From: an uncultured Leucobacter sp.
Lineage (GTDB): Bacteria; Actinomycetota; Actinomycetes; Actinomycetales; Microbacteriaceae
NCBI GenBank assembly: GCA_937967375.1
Contig: CALCJF010000047.1
Span: 1-17,995 of the forward strand
Direction: 5' to 3'
DNA length: 17,995 nt
Position 1 is the first letter of the stretch. The number at the start of each line of letters is the position of its first letter. Positions 6,534 through 13,733 of this stretch are shown in pieces. Below the pieces are notes generated by a model. The model worked only from the letters and a program-made list of their open reading frames with translations, ran no database searches and had not been told where the DNA came from. Made by a program: the position numbers and the translations under genes.

Positions 6534-7207
6534 TCTTGTTTCCTTCATGCTTTACTGGGTGGGAGTAGCGAGGAAGCTGATGGCGGAGCACAAGTCGCGG
6601 CTTCGGGGATGATCGCAGTGGCGACCATGAGATTCTAGATTCCACGGCAGAGGGTGCAGCTATTCTTCTGTACTTCGAGTTAAGGCTCAACCCGAGAAGT
6701 CAGGTTGTCACTAGATGTTCATCTCGGTGCTCTAAGTGATTCGCATGTGGAGCATAGCGTGTCATCTTGCTGGGGATTGCCCCTGGGGGCGGACGACCGC
6801 TCCTGCGCGACGTACATGCGCCAGAACCGTGCCGGGGGAGATCCCGTACAACCGCGAAAGCGAGTAACTCGTCCCCATCCTCCTAAGCACTCACGATACC
6901 CGCTATCTGCTCCTGTGAAAGTGTTACCGTCCTCTGGGGCTGCCATCGGTTTGAGTCCCGCTAGGCCGCTGGCAACTTTTCGCGGCCGAAATCAAGGCAA
7001 TCGTTGGGTTCGCGCTCTCTCCCGTGTTCGAATAGTGAGCTAGTAGGCCAGCCACATGAGCCTTAGGCAAATCGACGAGCGTATTGGTTCGCGTTGCGTG
7101 AGACCGGCATCCCGATAACACTGATCTCCCCGCTCTAGCGGGCCGTCTGCCAGCCTGTTGAGGTTCGGCCGTTCGCGCGCTTGGGCGAGCATGGGGGATG
7201 CCAAACA
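6534..7207. other. gene-poor stretch with a mobile-element remnant
   Basis: Apart from the recombinase-like remnant at 6762-6930, I find no credible intact gene on either strand in these roughly 670 bases. The sequence before the remnant (about 6610-6760) is visibly more AT-rich than the surrounding genes. No clear promoter for arsC could be fixed; TAGAAT on the minus strand near 6635 is a weak -10 candidate. The sequence looks like decayed insert DNA. Confidence 0.5.
6762..6930 (-). pseudogene. frameshifted helix-turn-helix fragment, probably a serine recombinase C-terminus
   Basis: Read on the minus strand from 6930, the frame gives RTVTLSQEQIAGIVSA, then a TAG (6883-6885), then EDG. If one G is dropped from the GGGG run (plus-strand CCCC, 6873-6876) it continues TSYSLSRLYGISPGTVLAH and VRRAGAVVRPQGQSPAR to a TGA. 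The joined text has the pattern L-x-x-E-Q-I-x-x-I-V-x-x-Y-x-x-G-x-S-x-x-x-L-x-x-x-Y-G-I-S-x-x-T-V-x-x-H-x-R-R-A-G-x-x-x-R-x-Q-G. This is the C-terminal HTH seen in many actinobacterial recombinase/resolvase proteins. The catalytic part is absent. The family call is from memory of the motif; a transposase or other HTH protein is possible. Confidence 0.6.
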
Positions 7208-7225
7208 AGTGCACTATGCTGCACT
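7208..7225 (+). promoter_or_regulatory. leaderless promoter and dyad operator of the XRE-cupin gene
   Basis: AGTGCA (7208-7213) and TGCACT (7220-7225) are perfect six-base inverted arms six bases apart. Within and beside them lies TATGCT (7215-7220), a TANNNT -10 box exactly seven bases before ATG 7228. A regulator bound here would cover the core promoter of its own gene. No convincing -35 box is seen. Confidence 0.5.
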
Positions 7226-7227
7226 GT

Positions 7228-7827
7228 ATGGGTATGGATGCAGAGTCTCTCGCACGCGCGATCGGCGCAAGAGTGAAACAGGAGCGAAAGGGTCGAAGCT
7301 GGACCCTCGACCAACTTGCGGAGTTTGCCGGGGTCAGTCGGCGAATGCTTGTGAACGTCGAAAAGGGATCCGTGAACCCGAGCGTGGGCACCTTGTTGCG
7401 CCTTTCTGACGCGCTTGGCGTCGGTCTCCCAGCCCTGGTTGAGCCGCCTGAGCTTCGTGAGGTGAAACTTACCCGCAGCGGTGCAGGCGCCGCCCTGTGG
7501 AGTGGGCCTACCGGTGGCAGGGGCGTGCTGGTTGCAGGCACGGAATCGCCGGACGTCGTTGAACTGTGGGATTGGACGCTCGCGCCAGGTGAGCGCCATG
7601 ACAGCGAGGCGCACAGCGACGGTACTCGCGAGCTGCTGCACGTGCAGGAAGGGGCAATCACGATCGAGGTCGGCGGTGACAACTATGACCTGAACGTCGG
7701 AGATGCGATTTCGTTCTGCGGAGATGTCGATCACGCCTACGCGAACTCATCCGACAACGTGGCCAGGTTTTCAATGGCCGTGTTCGAGCCTGGCGTGGGA
7801 TTGTCGAGACGGGTTGCAAAAGCATGA
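7228..7827 (+). CDS. XRE-family regulator with C-terminal cupin sensor domain
   Basis: The protein has 199 residues. The N-terminal HTH_3/XRE domain spans about 7-65 (ARVKQERKGRSWTLDQLAEF, VSRRMLVNVEKGSVNPSVGT, LLRLSDALGVGLPALV). A cupin_2 beta-barrel covers about 105-180, with the conserved LAPGERHDSEAH and HVQEGAITIEVGG...VGDAISFCGDVDHAYAN, which keep His and Glu ligands of the cupin metal or ligand site. Such regulators sense a small molecule and often control an adjacent transporter. The gene starts at ATG 7228 with no room for a ribosome binding site, which is consistent with a leaderless transcript; an upstream ATG at 7198 lacks support. The stop overlaps the EamA gene by four bases (ATGA), so the two form an operon. 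Confidence 0.87.
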   Translation: MGMDAESLARAIGARVKQERKGRSWTLDQLAEFAGVSRRMLVNVEKGSVNPSVGTLLRLSDALGVGLPALVEPPELREVKLTRSGAGAALWSGPTGGRGVLVAGTESPDVVELWDWTLAPGERHDSEAHSDGTRELLHVQEGAITIEVGGDNYDLNVGDAISFCGDVDHAYANSSDNVARFSMAVFEPGVGLSRRVAKA

Positions 7828-8723
7828 GTCGGAGCCGCGCGATGAACAGAGTGCCGCCGTGGTCGATGGCCGTCGCCGCAATGCTGTGCGTGCAGCTCTC
7901 GAACGCACTCTCGGTGCCCGTGATTGATCATGTCGGTCCCGCCGGTACCGCGTGGTTGCGCATGTGCTTCGGCGCAATGTTGCTGTGGCTCATCGCCCGC
8001 CCCGCGATCCGCTCCCTGCGCCGCAACGACGTGCCCGCGCTACTCACCCTCGGGGTAGTGACTGGGTTCATGACGGTGTTCTTTCTCGCCGCGGTCGACC
8101 GAATCCCGCTGAGCACCGCGGTCGCGATCGAGTTTCTCGGCCCCCTCGCCGTCGCCGGGATAATGAGCAAACAGCGTAAGGCGCTCATCTGGCCGCTGCT
8201 CGCCCTGCTTGGCGTCGTGCTGCTGACCGAGCCGTGGCACGGGGCCATCGACCTCGTCGGCATCGGGTTCGCTCTCGCAGCGGGTGCGTGCTGGGGTATG
8301 TACAACCTGCTCACGCAGCATGTCGGCGACCGCTTCTCAGGTATCACCGGTCTTTCGCTCACCATCCCGATCGCAGCCCTGGCAACCCTGCCCGTGGGGT
8401 TGCCGCAGGTAATCGGAGGCGAGTTCGCATGGTGGGTGCTGCCCGCCGCCGCGTGCATCGCGCTGTTTACCCCGGTGATCGCGTTCGGGCTTGAGATGCT
8501 CGCCCTGCGCCGCATGACCCACACTGCGTTCGGCACGCTACTCTCGATCGAGCCTGCATTCGGGATGCTGATCGGCCTGCTTGTGCTTGCGCAAACCCCC
8601 ACCCTCGTGCAGCTCGCGGGGATCGCATTGGTCGTGCTCGCTGGCGCGGCCGCGCAGCGCGGAGGCAGACGCAGCACCGATCTCATATCGACAACTGGCC
8701 TGCCAGCGACTCCGGCGAAGTAG
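7824..8723 (+). CDS. EamA/DMT family exporter, RhtA-like
   Basis: This 299-residue membrane protein has about ten predicted hydrophobic helices arranged as two EamA repeats. The first repeat includes AWLRMCFGAMLLW and FFLAAVDRIPLSTAVAIEFL. The second includes GACWGMYNLLTQHVGDRFSG, FGLEMLALRRMTHTAFGTLL and SIEPAFGMLIGLLVL. The text closely resembles threonine/homoserine exporters of the RhtA type, which move amino acids or analogues out of the cell. The start codon forms an ATGA overlap with the preceding regulator stop. A second ATG at 7842, preceded by GGAG seven or eight bases upstream, is an equally good start. Regulation by the XRE-cupin protein is likely from the operon arrangement. The substrate is unknown. 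Confidence 0.88.
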   Translation: MSRSRAMNRVPPWSMAVAAMLCVQLSNALSVPVIDHVGPAGTAWLRMCFGAMLLWLIARPAIRSLRRNDVPALLTLGVVTGFMTVFFLAAVDRIPLSTAVAIEFLGPLAVAGIMSKQRKALIWPLLALLGVVLLTEPWHGAIDLVGIGFALAAGACWGMYNLLTQHVGDRFSGITGLSLTIPIAALATLPVGLPQVIGGEFAWWVLPAAACIALFTPVIAFGLEMLALRRMTHTAFGTLLSIEPAFGMLIGLLVLAQTPTLVQLAGIALVVLAGAAAQRGGRRSTDLISTTGLPATPAK

Positions 8724-8728
8724 ACCTC

Positions 8729-8906
8729 ATGAACGACACCCCGAAATACAGCTCCACGTTCATCTTCGAAACCAAGGATCTCACCGACGAGTTTCACCGA
8801 ATCGACAGTGAAATCGCGGCTGGGCGAGTACCGGGTCGTCATCGCCGAAGTGCTCTCCGTGCACGGTAGCCCGAGCCTCGGCCTCGAACACGAGCCAGTC
8901 ACCTGA
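8729..8906 (+). pseudogene. internally deleted antibiotic-biosynthesis-monooxygenase-family gene
   Basis: From ATG 8729 the frame reads MNDTPKYSSTFIFETKDLTD EFHRIDSEIA in two adjoining pieces, a plausible N-terminal half of a small ABM-type (dimeric alpha-beta barrel) protein. It then becomes Arg-rich nonsense and stops. From about 8820 a second frame reads LGEYRVVIAEVLSVHGSPSL and GLEHEPVT to TGA at 8904. That matches the usual C-terminal end of the same family (YxVVIAEVLxxxG). The middle of the protein, probably several tens of residues, is missing and the frame is lost at the junction near 8818-8822. The gene follows the EamA gene at five bases and may once have been the third member of that operon. 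Confidence 0.7.
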
Positions 8907-8918
8907 CAGACTGGGAGC

Positions 8919-9923
8919 ATGACTGAAACTCAGAACGGTCGCGTGGCGGTCTACCTCGACTTCGACAACATTGTGCTCTCTTGGTATGACCGCGTGCACG
9001 GGCGCAACTCGTTTGCCCGCGACCGGCAACGCATCGCCGACGATCCCGCCGATGCAGAGATCGCGGGGCGTCTGCAGGCCGCGGTGGTCGATGTGGGTGC
9101 GATCATCGACTACGCCTCGTCGTTCGGCACGCTCGTGCTCACCAGGGCCTACGCCGACTGGTCGTCGCCGATCAACGCAGAGTACCGCACGCAGCTCGTC
9201 GCGCGAGCGGTCGACCTCGTGCAGCTGTTTCCGGCAGCGGCGTACGCGAAGAATGGCGCGGATATTCGCCTCGCGGTTGACGCTGTCGAAGACATGTTTC
9301 GTCTTGACGACCTCACTCACGTCGTGATCGTCGCTGGAGACTCCGATTACGTTCCTCTTGCGCAGCGCTGCAAGCGACTCGGCCGGTATGTGGTGGGTGT
9401 TGGCGTCGCCGGGTCAACTGCGAAGGCGCTTACCGCGGCATGCGATGAGTTCGCGAGCTACGACTCGCTTCCGGGTGTGAAAGCCCTGCCGCTCGATCAG
9501 CGTCGCGTCGGCGGCCCGACTGGTGACGTCGCGACATCGGGGAGCGAGAAGAGCGATGAAGAGGTTGCAAAGACAGGGCGAGGATCGCGTCGTGCTTCTG
9601 CAAGCCGGCCCGATCGGGCGCAACGAGCCGCCGATCAGGGCGATGCCGAGACCGTCGAGACTGCAGAAGACACCGAAGAGCGCGATACCGAGATGACGGG
9701 CCTGCTCATTCGCGCGCTTTGGCTCACGCAAGACAAAGACGACGAGGGTTGGCTGCACAGCTCCGTGGTGAAACAGCAGATGCGACGCATGGATCCCTCG
9801 TTTAACGAGAAAGCGCTCGGGTTTCGTTCGTTCTCGGCGTTCTTGAAGTCGCGCGCTGAGGTTGCTGAGCTTGAGGAGAGCGGCCACGAGCGTCTCGTGC
9901 GGTTGCGAGACCAGAACACGTGA
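8919..9923 (+). CDS. NYN (PIN-like) domain protein with C-terminal OST-HTH/LOTUS domain
   Basis: The protein has 334 residues. The N-terminal NYN domain starts at VAVYLDFDNIVLSWYD, with the catalytic-type acidic DFDN at about 13-16. It continues through NGADIRLAVDAVEDMF to VVIVAGDSDYVPLAQRCKRLGRYVVGVG (in two parts), where the GDSDY acidic pair completes the metal site expected of PIN/NYN ribonucleases. A charged, low-complexity linker (about 190-250: ETVETAEDTEERDTE) follows. The C-terminal part LLIRALWLTQDKDDEGWLHS, with FRSFSAFLKSR and LVRL, fits an OST-HTH/LOTUS RNA-binding domain. NYN-LOTUS proteins are thought to act on RNA, but bacterial targets are not known to me. GGGAG is too close to the ATG to be an ordinary ribosome binding site, and CAGACT six bases before ATG suggests a leaderless start. 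Confidence 0.85.
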   Translation: MTETQNGRVAVYLDFDNIVLSWYDRVHGRNSFARDRQRIADDPADAEIAGRLQAAVVDVGAIIDYASSFGTLVLTRAYADWSSPINAEYRTQLVARAVDLVQLFPAAAYAKNGADIRLAVDAVEDMFRLDDLTHVVIVAGDSDYVPLAQRCKRLGRYVVGVGVAGSTAKALTAACDEFASYDSLPGVKALPLDQRRVGGPTGDVATSGSEKSDEEVAKTGRGSRRASASRPDRAQRAADQGDAETVETAEDTEERDTEMTGLLIRALWLTQDKDDEGWLHSSVVKQQMRRMDPSFNEKALGFRSFSAFLKSRAEVAELEESGHERLVRLRDQNT

Positions 9924-9947
9924 TCTCGAGCCGGCACACCCGATGGG

Positions 9948-9953
9948 TAGACT
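9948..9953 (+). promoter_or_regulatory. -10 box of a leaderless gene
   Basis: TAGACT lies seven bases before GTG 9961, which places the transcription start at or next to the start codon. No clear -35 box is seen. It supports the choice of GTG 9961. Confidence 0.45.
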
Positions 9954-9960
9954 CGCAGTC

Positions 9961-10491
9961 GTGACGATGCCCTACAGCTACCCCCGCGCCACGTTCACCG
10001 GAGCCTTTGGCGACAATGCCACGGGCACCTGGCACCCTGCGCAGGCGACCATTGATCAAGGGTATGTAACGCTGTGGGTAATGTCGCAGGCGGGCTGGGT
10101 ACAGCGATTCAGCATGCCGGCTACACAGGTGACAGTGAAGTCGGCAGCCCAGCGCATCACCCTCGTAGCTGGCGGGCAGAGCTTTCCGATTCTCGCCGAT
10201 CCCAGTGCGGTGAACCGTGCGCTCGGGTGGAACGCTGCGAACATCGTCGGTGGTGCGGTCGGCAGCACCGCGCTTGACGTCGGAAGCTCGGTCGGGCGGG
10301 GAGTGAACCAGTTCAGCGCGGCGCAATCGTTCAGTGCGGGCGGTGGCGCAGAGTTTCTCGCGGCGGCGCGTGCGTCGGGCAGCCCCGTGTCTCGCCTCGG
10401 CTACGGCGCGATCGCGGCAATCGGGTGCGGTGGCGGTGCGCTTGTCGTATTCATGGTGGTCGTGATTACGCTGTTTACCCTCGGCCTGTGA
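9961..10491 (+). CDS. hypothetical protein with a single C-terminal membrane helix
   Basis: I do not recognise this 176-residue protein. It begins TMPYSYPRATFTGAFGDNAT and has a predicted beta-rich N-terminal half (YVTLWVMSQAGWVQRFSMPA, VTVKSAAQRITLVAGGQSFP). A Gly/Ser/Ala-rich segment around 85-140 follows (NIVGGAVGSTALDVGSSVGR). It ends in one strongly hydrophobic helix, GALVVFMVVVITLFTLGL, at the extreme C-terminus, so it is probably tail-anchored. There is no signal peptide. GTG 9961 is preferred because of the -10 box seven bases upstream; ATG 9943 or ATG 9967 are alternatives. The gene follows the NYN gene by 37 bases and converges on the GNAT gene. Confidence 0.72.
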   Translation: MTMPYSYPRATFTGAFGDNATGTWHPAQATIDQGYVTLWVMSQAGWVQRFSMPATQVTVKSAAQRITLVAGGQSFPILADPSAVNRALGWNAANIVGGAVGSTALDVGSSVGRGVNQFSAAQSFSAGGGAEFLAAARASGSPVSRLGYGAIAAIGCGGGALVVFMVVVITLFTLGL

Positions 10492-10512
10492 ACCGCGCGA
10501 GCCGAGCCAGAC

Positions 10513-11031
10513 CTACTCGTTGAACGGCGTGCAGGGTTGCTCGAACGGCCATACTTCGGCAATCCAGCTGCGCACGAACGCGTCGAGACCGTTTGCCAGC
10601 GCCGCGGGCGAGTCGGCGACGCACCACCACGACACCTCTGCCTCGCAGCGGGAGCCATCGTCGTGCGGTACCTCGGGCGGGTCGACATACACACACCCGA
10701 GCAGCCGCTGCCCGGATGATCCCTCTTCGCCGCTCAGAATCGCGTAGTTAAACGACTCGTGTCGCTCGGCCTCCTCAGCGTGGCGTGCGAGATCTTCGAG
10801 GTCTGCCTCGCGACTCATCTGCTCGGGCGGCCAATCCCAGGCCTCGCCGTACTGTGCCCAGAGTATGTCGCGGTTCGCGTGCACCGCTACGAGGTCGATG
10901 TCGACATCTTGCGCTCGAATCGGGCGCAGGTAGATGTCGTCGTTGAAGGTGACAAGGCGCGGATGCACGAAGTCGGAAGGCAGCCAGGCCTGATCTGGGC
11001 CGGCCTGGTGGTCACTTTCGTTGATGTTCAT
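10513..11031 (-). CDS. GNAT-like N-acetyltransferase family protein
   Basis: The protein has 172 residues. FVHPRLVTFNDDIYLRPIRA gives the GNAT-like entry strand. Further on, FNYAILSGEEGSSGQRLLGC VYVDPPEV (two adjoining pieces) resembles the beta2-beta4 core, and CEAEVSWWCVADSPAALANG is an acyl-CoA-site-like strand and helix. The usual QxxGxG loop is not obvious, so the fold assignment is moderate and the substrate unknown. Its ATG overlaps the response-regulator stop (ATGA), so it is the third gene of the two-component operon. Confidence 0.65.
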   Translation of the reverse strand: MNINESDHQAGPDQAWLPSDFVHPRLVTFNDDIYLRPIRAQDVDIDLVAVHANRDILWAQYGEAWDWPPEQMSREADLEDLARHAEEAERHESFNYAILSGEEGSSGQRLLGCVYVDPPEVPHDDGSRCEAEVSWWCVADSPAALANGLDAFVRSWIAEVWPFEQPCTPFNE

Positions 11032-11726
11032 TGGGTGCTTTCTCTGGGACGTCCGGGCAACACGGCACCGGTTTCATATGCGGCAACGACGGCCTGCACG
11101 CGATCGCGAAGCCCAAGCTTTGCGAGCAGCCGAGTGACATGCGCCTTCACCGTTGCCTCGGTGAGATAGAGCTCGCGACCGATCTCTGCATTTGAGAGCC
11201 CGCGGGCAAGAAGCAGCCAAACTTCGAGCTCTCGAGGGGTGAGATCCGAAGGGAGCGATGCCTGTTGCGGAACCACAAGATACCGCTCGATCAGGCGTTT
11301 CGTGATCTCTGGCGCGAGCAGCGAATCGCCCGCAGCGACGGTGCGCACCGCATCGACCAGTCGTTCGGGGCGAGCGTCTTTCAGCAGAAACCCAGATGCG
11401 CCCGCCTCGAGCGCACGGTACACGTACTCGTCTAGGTCAAAGGTCGTCAGCACCAGCACCTTGGGTGGTGGGCTGAGTCTCGTCATGCCGAAGGTCGCCT
11501 CGATCCCATCCATGACTGGCATGCGAATATCCATCAGCACGACCTCAGGGCGCAACTGCTCGGCGACTTCGAGGGCCTCGCGCCCATTCGAGGCCTCGCC
11601 GACGACCTCGATGTCTGCCGCCTCGAGCAGGCCGATGATTCCAGACCGCACGAGCGAGTGGTCGTCGGCGACGAGCACCCGAAGGCGGTTCTTGAGCGTG
11701 TGAAGTCGCTCGTCGGGTTGCATCAT
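11028..11726 (-). CDS. NarL/LuxR-type two-component response regulator
   Basis: The protein has 232 residues. The receiver domain is at about 15-130, with acidic pair DD at 21-22, phospho-acceptor Asp66 in VLMDIRMPVMDG, the Thr in LVLTTFD and Lys116 in FLLKDARP. The C-terminal LuxR/GerE helix-turn-helix is LTPRELEVWLLLARGLSNAE IGRELYLTEATVKAHVTRLL (two adjoining pieces). ATG 11726 overlaps the kinase stop as ATGA. ATG 11723 is the alternative and sits at a better distance (seven bases) from AAGGAG at 11731-11736. The protein binds DNA as a dimer once phosphorylated by the adjacent kinase. Likely targets are the operon itself and the divergent envelope genes, by inference from position. Confidence 0.93.
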   Translation of the reverse strand: MMQPDERLHTLKNRLRVLVADDHSLVRSGIIGLLEAADIEVVGEASNGREALEVAEQLRPEVVLMDIRMPVMDGIEATFGMTRLSPPPKVLVLTTFDLDEYVYRALEAGASGFLLKDARPERLVDAVRTVAAGDSLLAPEITKRLIERYLVVPQQASLPSDLTPRELEVWLLLARGLSNAEIGRELYLTEATVKAHVTRLLAKLGLRDRVQAVVAAYETGAVLPGRPRESTQ

Positions 11727-12916
11727 CGGGCTCCTTCGAGGGGCAGGGTGGCTTGCACGAGCCACCCTTGGTCGGACGTGCCACCGGCCTTGAGCGTTCC
11801 GCCGTAGAGCCTGACGCGCTCTCTCATGCCCGGAATACCGTGGCCGCCGCCGCCGCCGCCGCTGATGGGCGCTCGTGCAGTTTTGCGCGGCGTGGACGCT
11901 GCATTGTGCACCGCCACCAGCAGCTGCGTGGGCCGCTGGTTCACGGTGACACGCACCGCAGCGCTTGGCGCATGCTTTCTAACGTTGGTGAGTGCCTCTT
12001 GCACAATTCGATACGCTGCGAGCGCGATGCTCTCTGGCACCTGCGTGGCAGACACCTCGATCTCGGCATCGACCCTGTGGCCGGCGGCCTCGGTGTCTGA
12101 GATCAGCTCTTGGATCGACTCGAGCCCGGGTTGTGGCGCATAGCTTGCCCCGTCCTCGTTCAGCAGGTCGAGCAGATGTCGCATCTCGTCGAGGGCGCCC
12201 TGCGCGGTGCGCCGAGTGGCAGAGAGATGAGTGCGAGCGCGGGCGGGGTCTCGCTCGACAAACTGCTCCGCAGCTGCGGCCTGCAGCGCCACGATCGAAA
12301 GCGAGTGCGCGATGATGTCGTGCAGCTCGCGGGCAACCCTGCGGCGCTCGAGCGCGGCTGCCTCGTGCGCCCGCTCTTCTGCGCTCTCCGACACCCGCTG
12401 CAGGGCGAGCGCTCGTGCTCGCACGATTCTGCCGAAGCCCCAGACCGCGGCCACGAAGAACACGAGAAAGAGCGCACCCGTGGCCTCCATGCCGGGTGTG
12501 CCGAAGTAGCCGAGGCGGTCGGCGATGAGCATCGCGGCGATCGGCACCATACCGAGCAGCACAGCTCGCCACCAGGCGGCGATGCGCTCGCCGACGGTGA
12601 AGGTCATGACGAGAAGGCTGGGAAACGGGTTGAAGGTCGCATCGGGGCTGCCCGCGGCGGCCGCGTGCACGACGAGCGCCGCGGCGATAAAACTCATTAC
12701 CAGGGCAGGAAACGAACGTCTGACGGCGAGTGGGATCGAGATGACCAGCGCGAACACGAGCTGTGCGGCTGACTGGTTCGGGAGCAGCAATGTTTCGACT
12801 ATCGCCCACACGGCGATCGCTGCGGCGATGCAGACATCGAGCGTACTGGTGAGACGCAGGGGCGGCGTCACTGCGCTCCTGACCCAGGATCGTACGGCGG
12901 CAACAATCTTCCTCAC
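11723..12916 (-). CDS. sensor histidine kinase, HisKA_3 (NarL-type) family
   Basis: The protein has 397 residues. Membrane helices lie between about 26 and 165 with only short loops and no large extracytoplasmic sensor, so it probably senses a signal in or at the membrane. A coiled region (about 170-190) leads to the HisKA_3 dimerisation helix RRRVARELHDIIAHSLSIVA, with phospho-acceptor His199. The HATPase_c domain has the N-box EALTNVRKHA. Its G-box region GGGGGGHGIPGMRERVRLYG contains an unusual run of six glycines. It starts at GTG with a -10 box six bases upstream, so the transcript is probably leaderless. It overlaps the response regulator by ATGA and is divergent from the membrane protein at 13086. 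Confidence 0.93.
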   Translation of the reverse strand: MRKIVAAVRSWVRSAVTPPLRLTSTLDVCIAAAIAVWAIVETLLLPNQSAAQLVFALVISIPLAVRRSFPALVMSFIAAALVVHAAAAGSPDATFNPFPSLLVMTFTVGERIAAWWRAVLLGMVPIAAMLIADRLGYFGTPGMEATGALFLVFFVAAVWGFGRIVRARALALQRVSESAEERAHEAAALERRRVARELHDIIAHSLSIVALQAAAAEQFVERDPARARTHLSATRRTAQGALDEMRHLLDLLNEDGASYAPQPGLESIQELISDTEAAGHRVDAEIEVSATQVPESIALAAYRIVQEALTNVRKHAPSAAVRVTVNQRPTQLLVAVHNAASTPRKTARAPISGGGGGGHGIPGMRERVRLYGGTLKAGGTSDQGWLVQATLPLEGAR

Positions 12917-12922
12917 ACGAAG

Positions 12923-12928
12923 ATCGTA
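12923..12928 (-). promoter_or_regulatory. -10 box of the leaderless kinase operon
   Basis: On the minus strand TACGAT is followed by six bases and then the GTG start of the kinase. This spacing places transcription start at or beside the start codon. The -35 region is not convincing. The 169-base gap to the divergent gene also holds a GC-rich imperfect dyad, GCCGCTGCGGCGGC on the minus strand. Confidence 0.45.
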
Positions 12929-13085
12929 TGGCCGCCGCAGCGGCGAGCGTTAGCGACTTTAGTCGTAATCGAATAGCCACCAGCGAGTGCAGAACACCTA
13001 CCTGGGATCGATGCGACGGGCGTGGGGTGATCCGTACCTTCTCAAATGTGCCGATACTCCGGCGCACACAAGAAAGGTTTTCATC

Positions 13086-13697
13086 ATGAGTCATCTCAAT
13101 CCTGACACCCTCGCCTCTGCTGATCGCCCGCAACCTGCCGACGATGCACCCGCGTTCGTCGCTGCACGCTCCCGTATCAGCCCGCGTCTTGCCGGCGCGG
13201 CCGCGCTCACGGCAGGCGGCTTGTCCGTAATCAGCGGCGCGCTGCAGATTCTCTTTCCGCAAGACGAAGATCCGAACATCGACCCGAGAACCCGCATGAT
13301 TCTCGTGATGTTCACCTTGAGCCTCTGGGCGCTCGCGTTGGTCTTCGCCGGTCTCGCCACACGAGCCCGCTCGAAATGGGGAGCATGGGTCGCGGGCACG
13401 GGAACAGTGCTGCTGACTCTCGGCACCGTGACCAGTGCGGTCAACGGTATCGACCTCGCCTTCTTCCCGACGGTCGCGATGGCAGCCAATGCATTCTGGC
13501 TGATTGGTGCCATCGGCCTGACCGTCTCGCTGTGCCGGGCACGAAAGATTTCACCGTGGCTTGCCATTCCACTGCCTTTTGTGCAGGTCGTGCTCGTGTT
13601 CTTCTCGCAGATGGGCGGCGGCGTGCTGGCGGGGCTGTATCTCTGCATTCTTGGCGCATTCTTCATCACCGGCCGCATCGACCGTCGGCGTGCCTAA
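13086..13697 (+). CDS. four-helix membrane protein of unknown function
   Basis: The protein has 203 residues. A hydrophilic N-terminal tail of about 40 residues is followed by hydrophobic segments: AALTAGGLSVISGALQILF, MILVMFTLSLWALALVFAGL, WVAGTGTVLLTLGTV, AMAANAFWLIGAIGLTVSL, and a final pair IPLPFVQVVLVFF and GVLAGLYLCILGAFFITG. That makes four to six membrane helices. It is not a family I can name. ATG 13086 is preceded by AGAAAGG at a good distance; an upstream ATG at 12987 has no such support and a different composition. It is divergent from the kinase gene and 36 bases before the LAxTG surface protein gene, so it may be cotranscribed with it and controlled by the two-component system (inference). 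Confidence 0.8.
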   Translation: MSHLNPDTLASADRPQPADDAPAFVAARSRISPRLAGAAALTAGGLSVISGALQILFPQDEDPNIDPRTRMILVMFTLSLWALALVFAGLATRARSKWGAWVAGTGTVLLTLGTVTSAVNGIDLAFFPTVAMAANAFWLIGAIGLTVSLCRARKISPWLAIPLPFVQVVLVFFSQMGGGVLAGLYLCILGAFFITGRIDRRRA

Positions 13698-13733
13698 CAC
13701 CCCATCTCACACTCGAAACGAAAAGAGAATCAC

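Noticed and set aside
6949..7120. Possible attR copy of the tRNA-Gln 3' end (GAGTCCCGCTAGG, GGCATCCCGATAA)
   Set aside because: Only short scattered matches to the tRNA T-arm and acceptor; not enough for an attachment-site repeat.
6924..7682. Minus-strand open frame of 252 codons across the XRE-cupin gene
   Set aside because: It is Ser/Pro/Arg-rich without recognisable motifs. The plus strand encodes a clear HTH and cupin. Only the separate HTH fossil at 6762-6930 is credible on the minus strand.
10480..10506. CTCGGC/GCCGAG hairpin between the convergent genes at 10491 and 10513
   Set aside because: Six base pairs with a 15-base loop, overlapping a stop codon and without a T-tract; too weak to call a terminator.
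11979..13262. Minus-strand open frame of 427 codons overlapping the kinase and the divergent gene
   Set aside because: Arg/His/Ala-rich shadow of the kinase gene in another frame; it also covers the divergent gene and both promoters.
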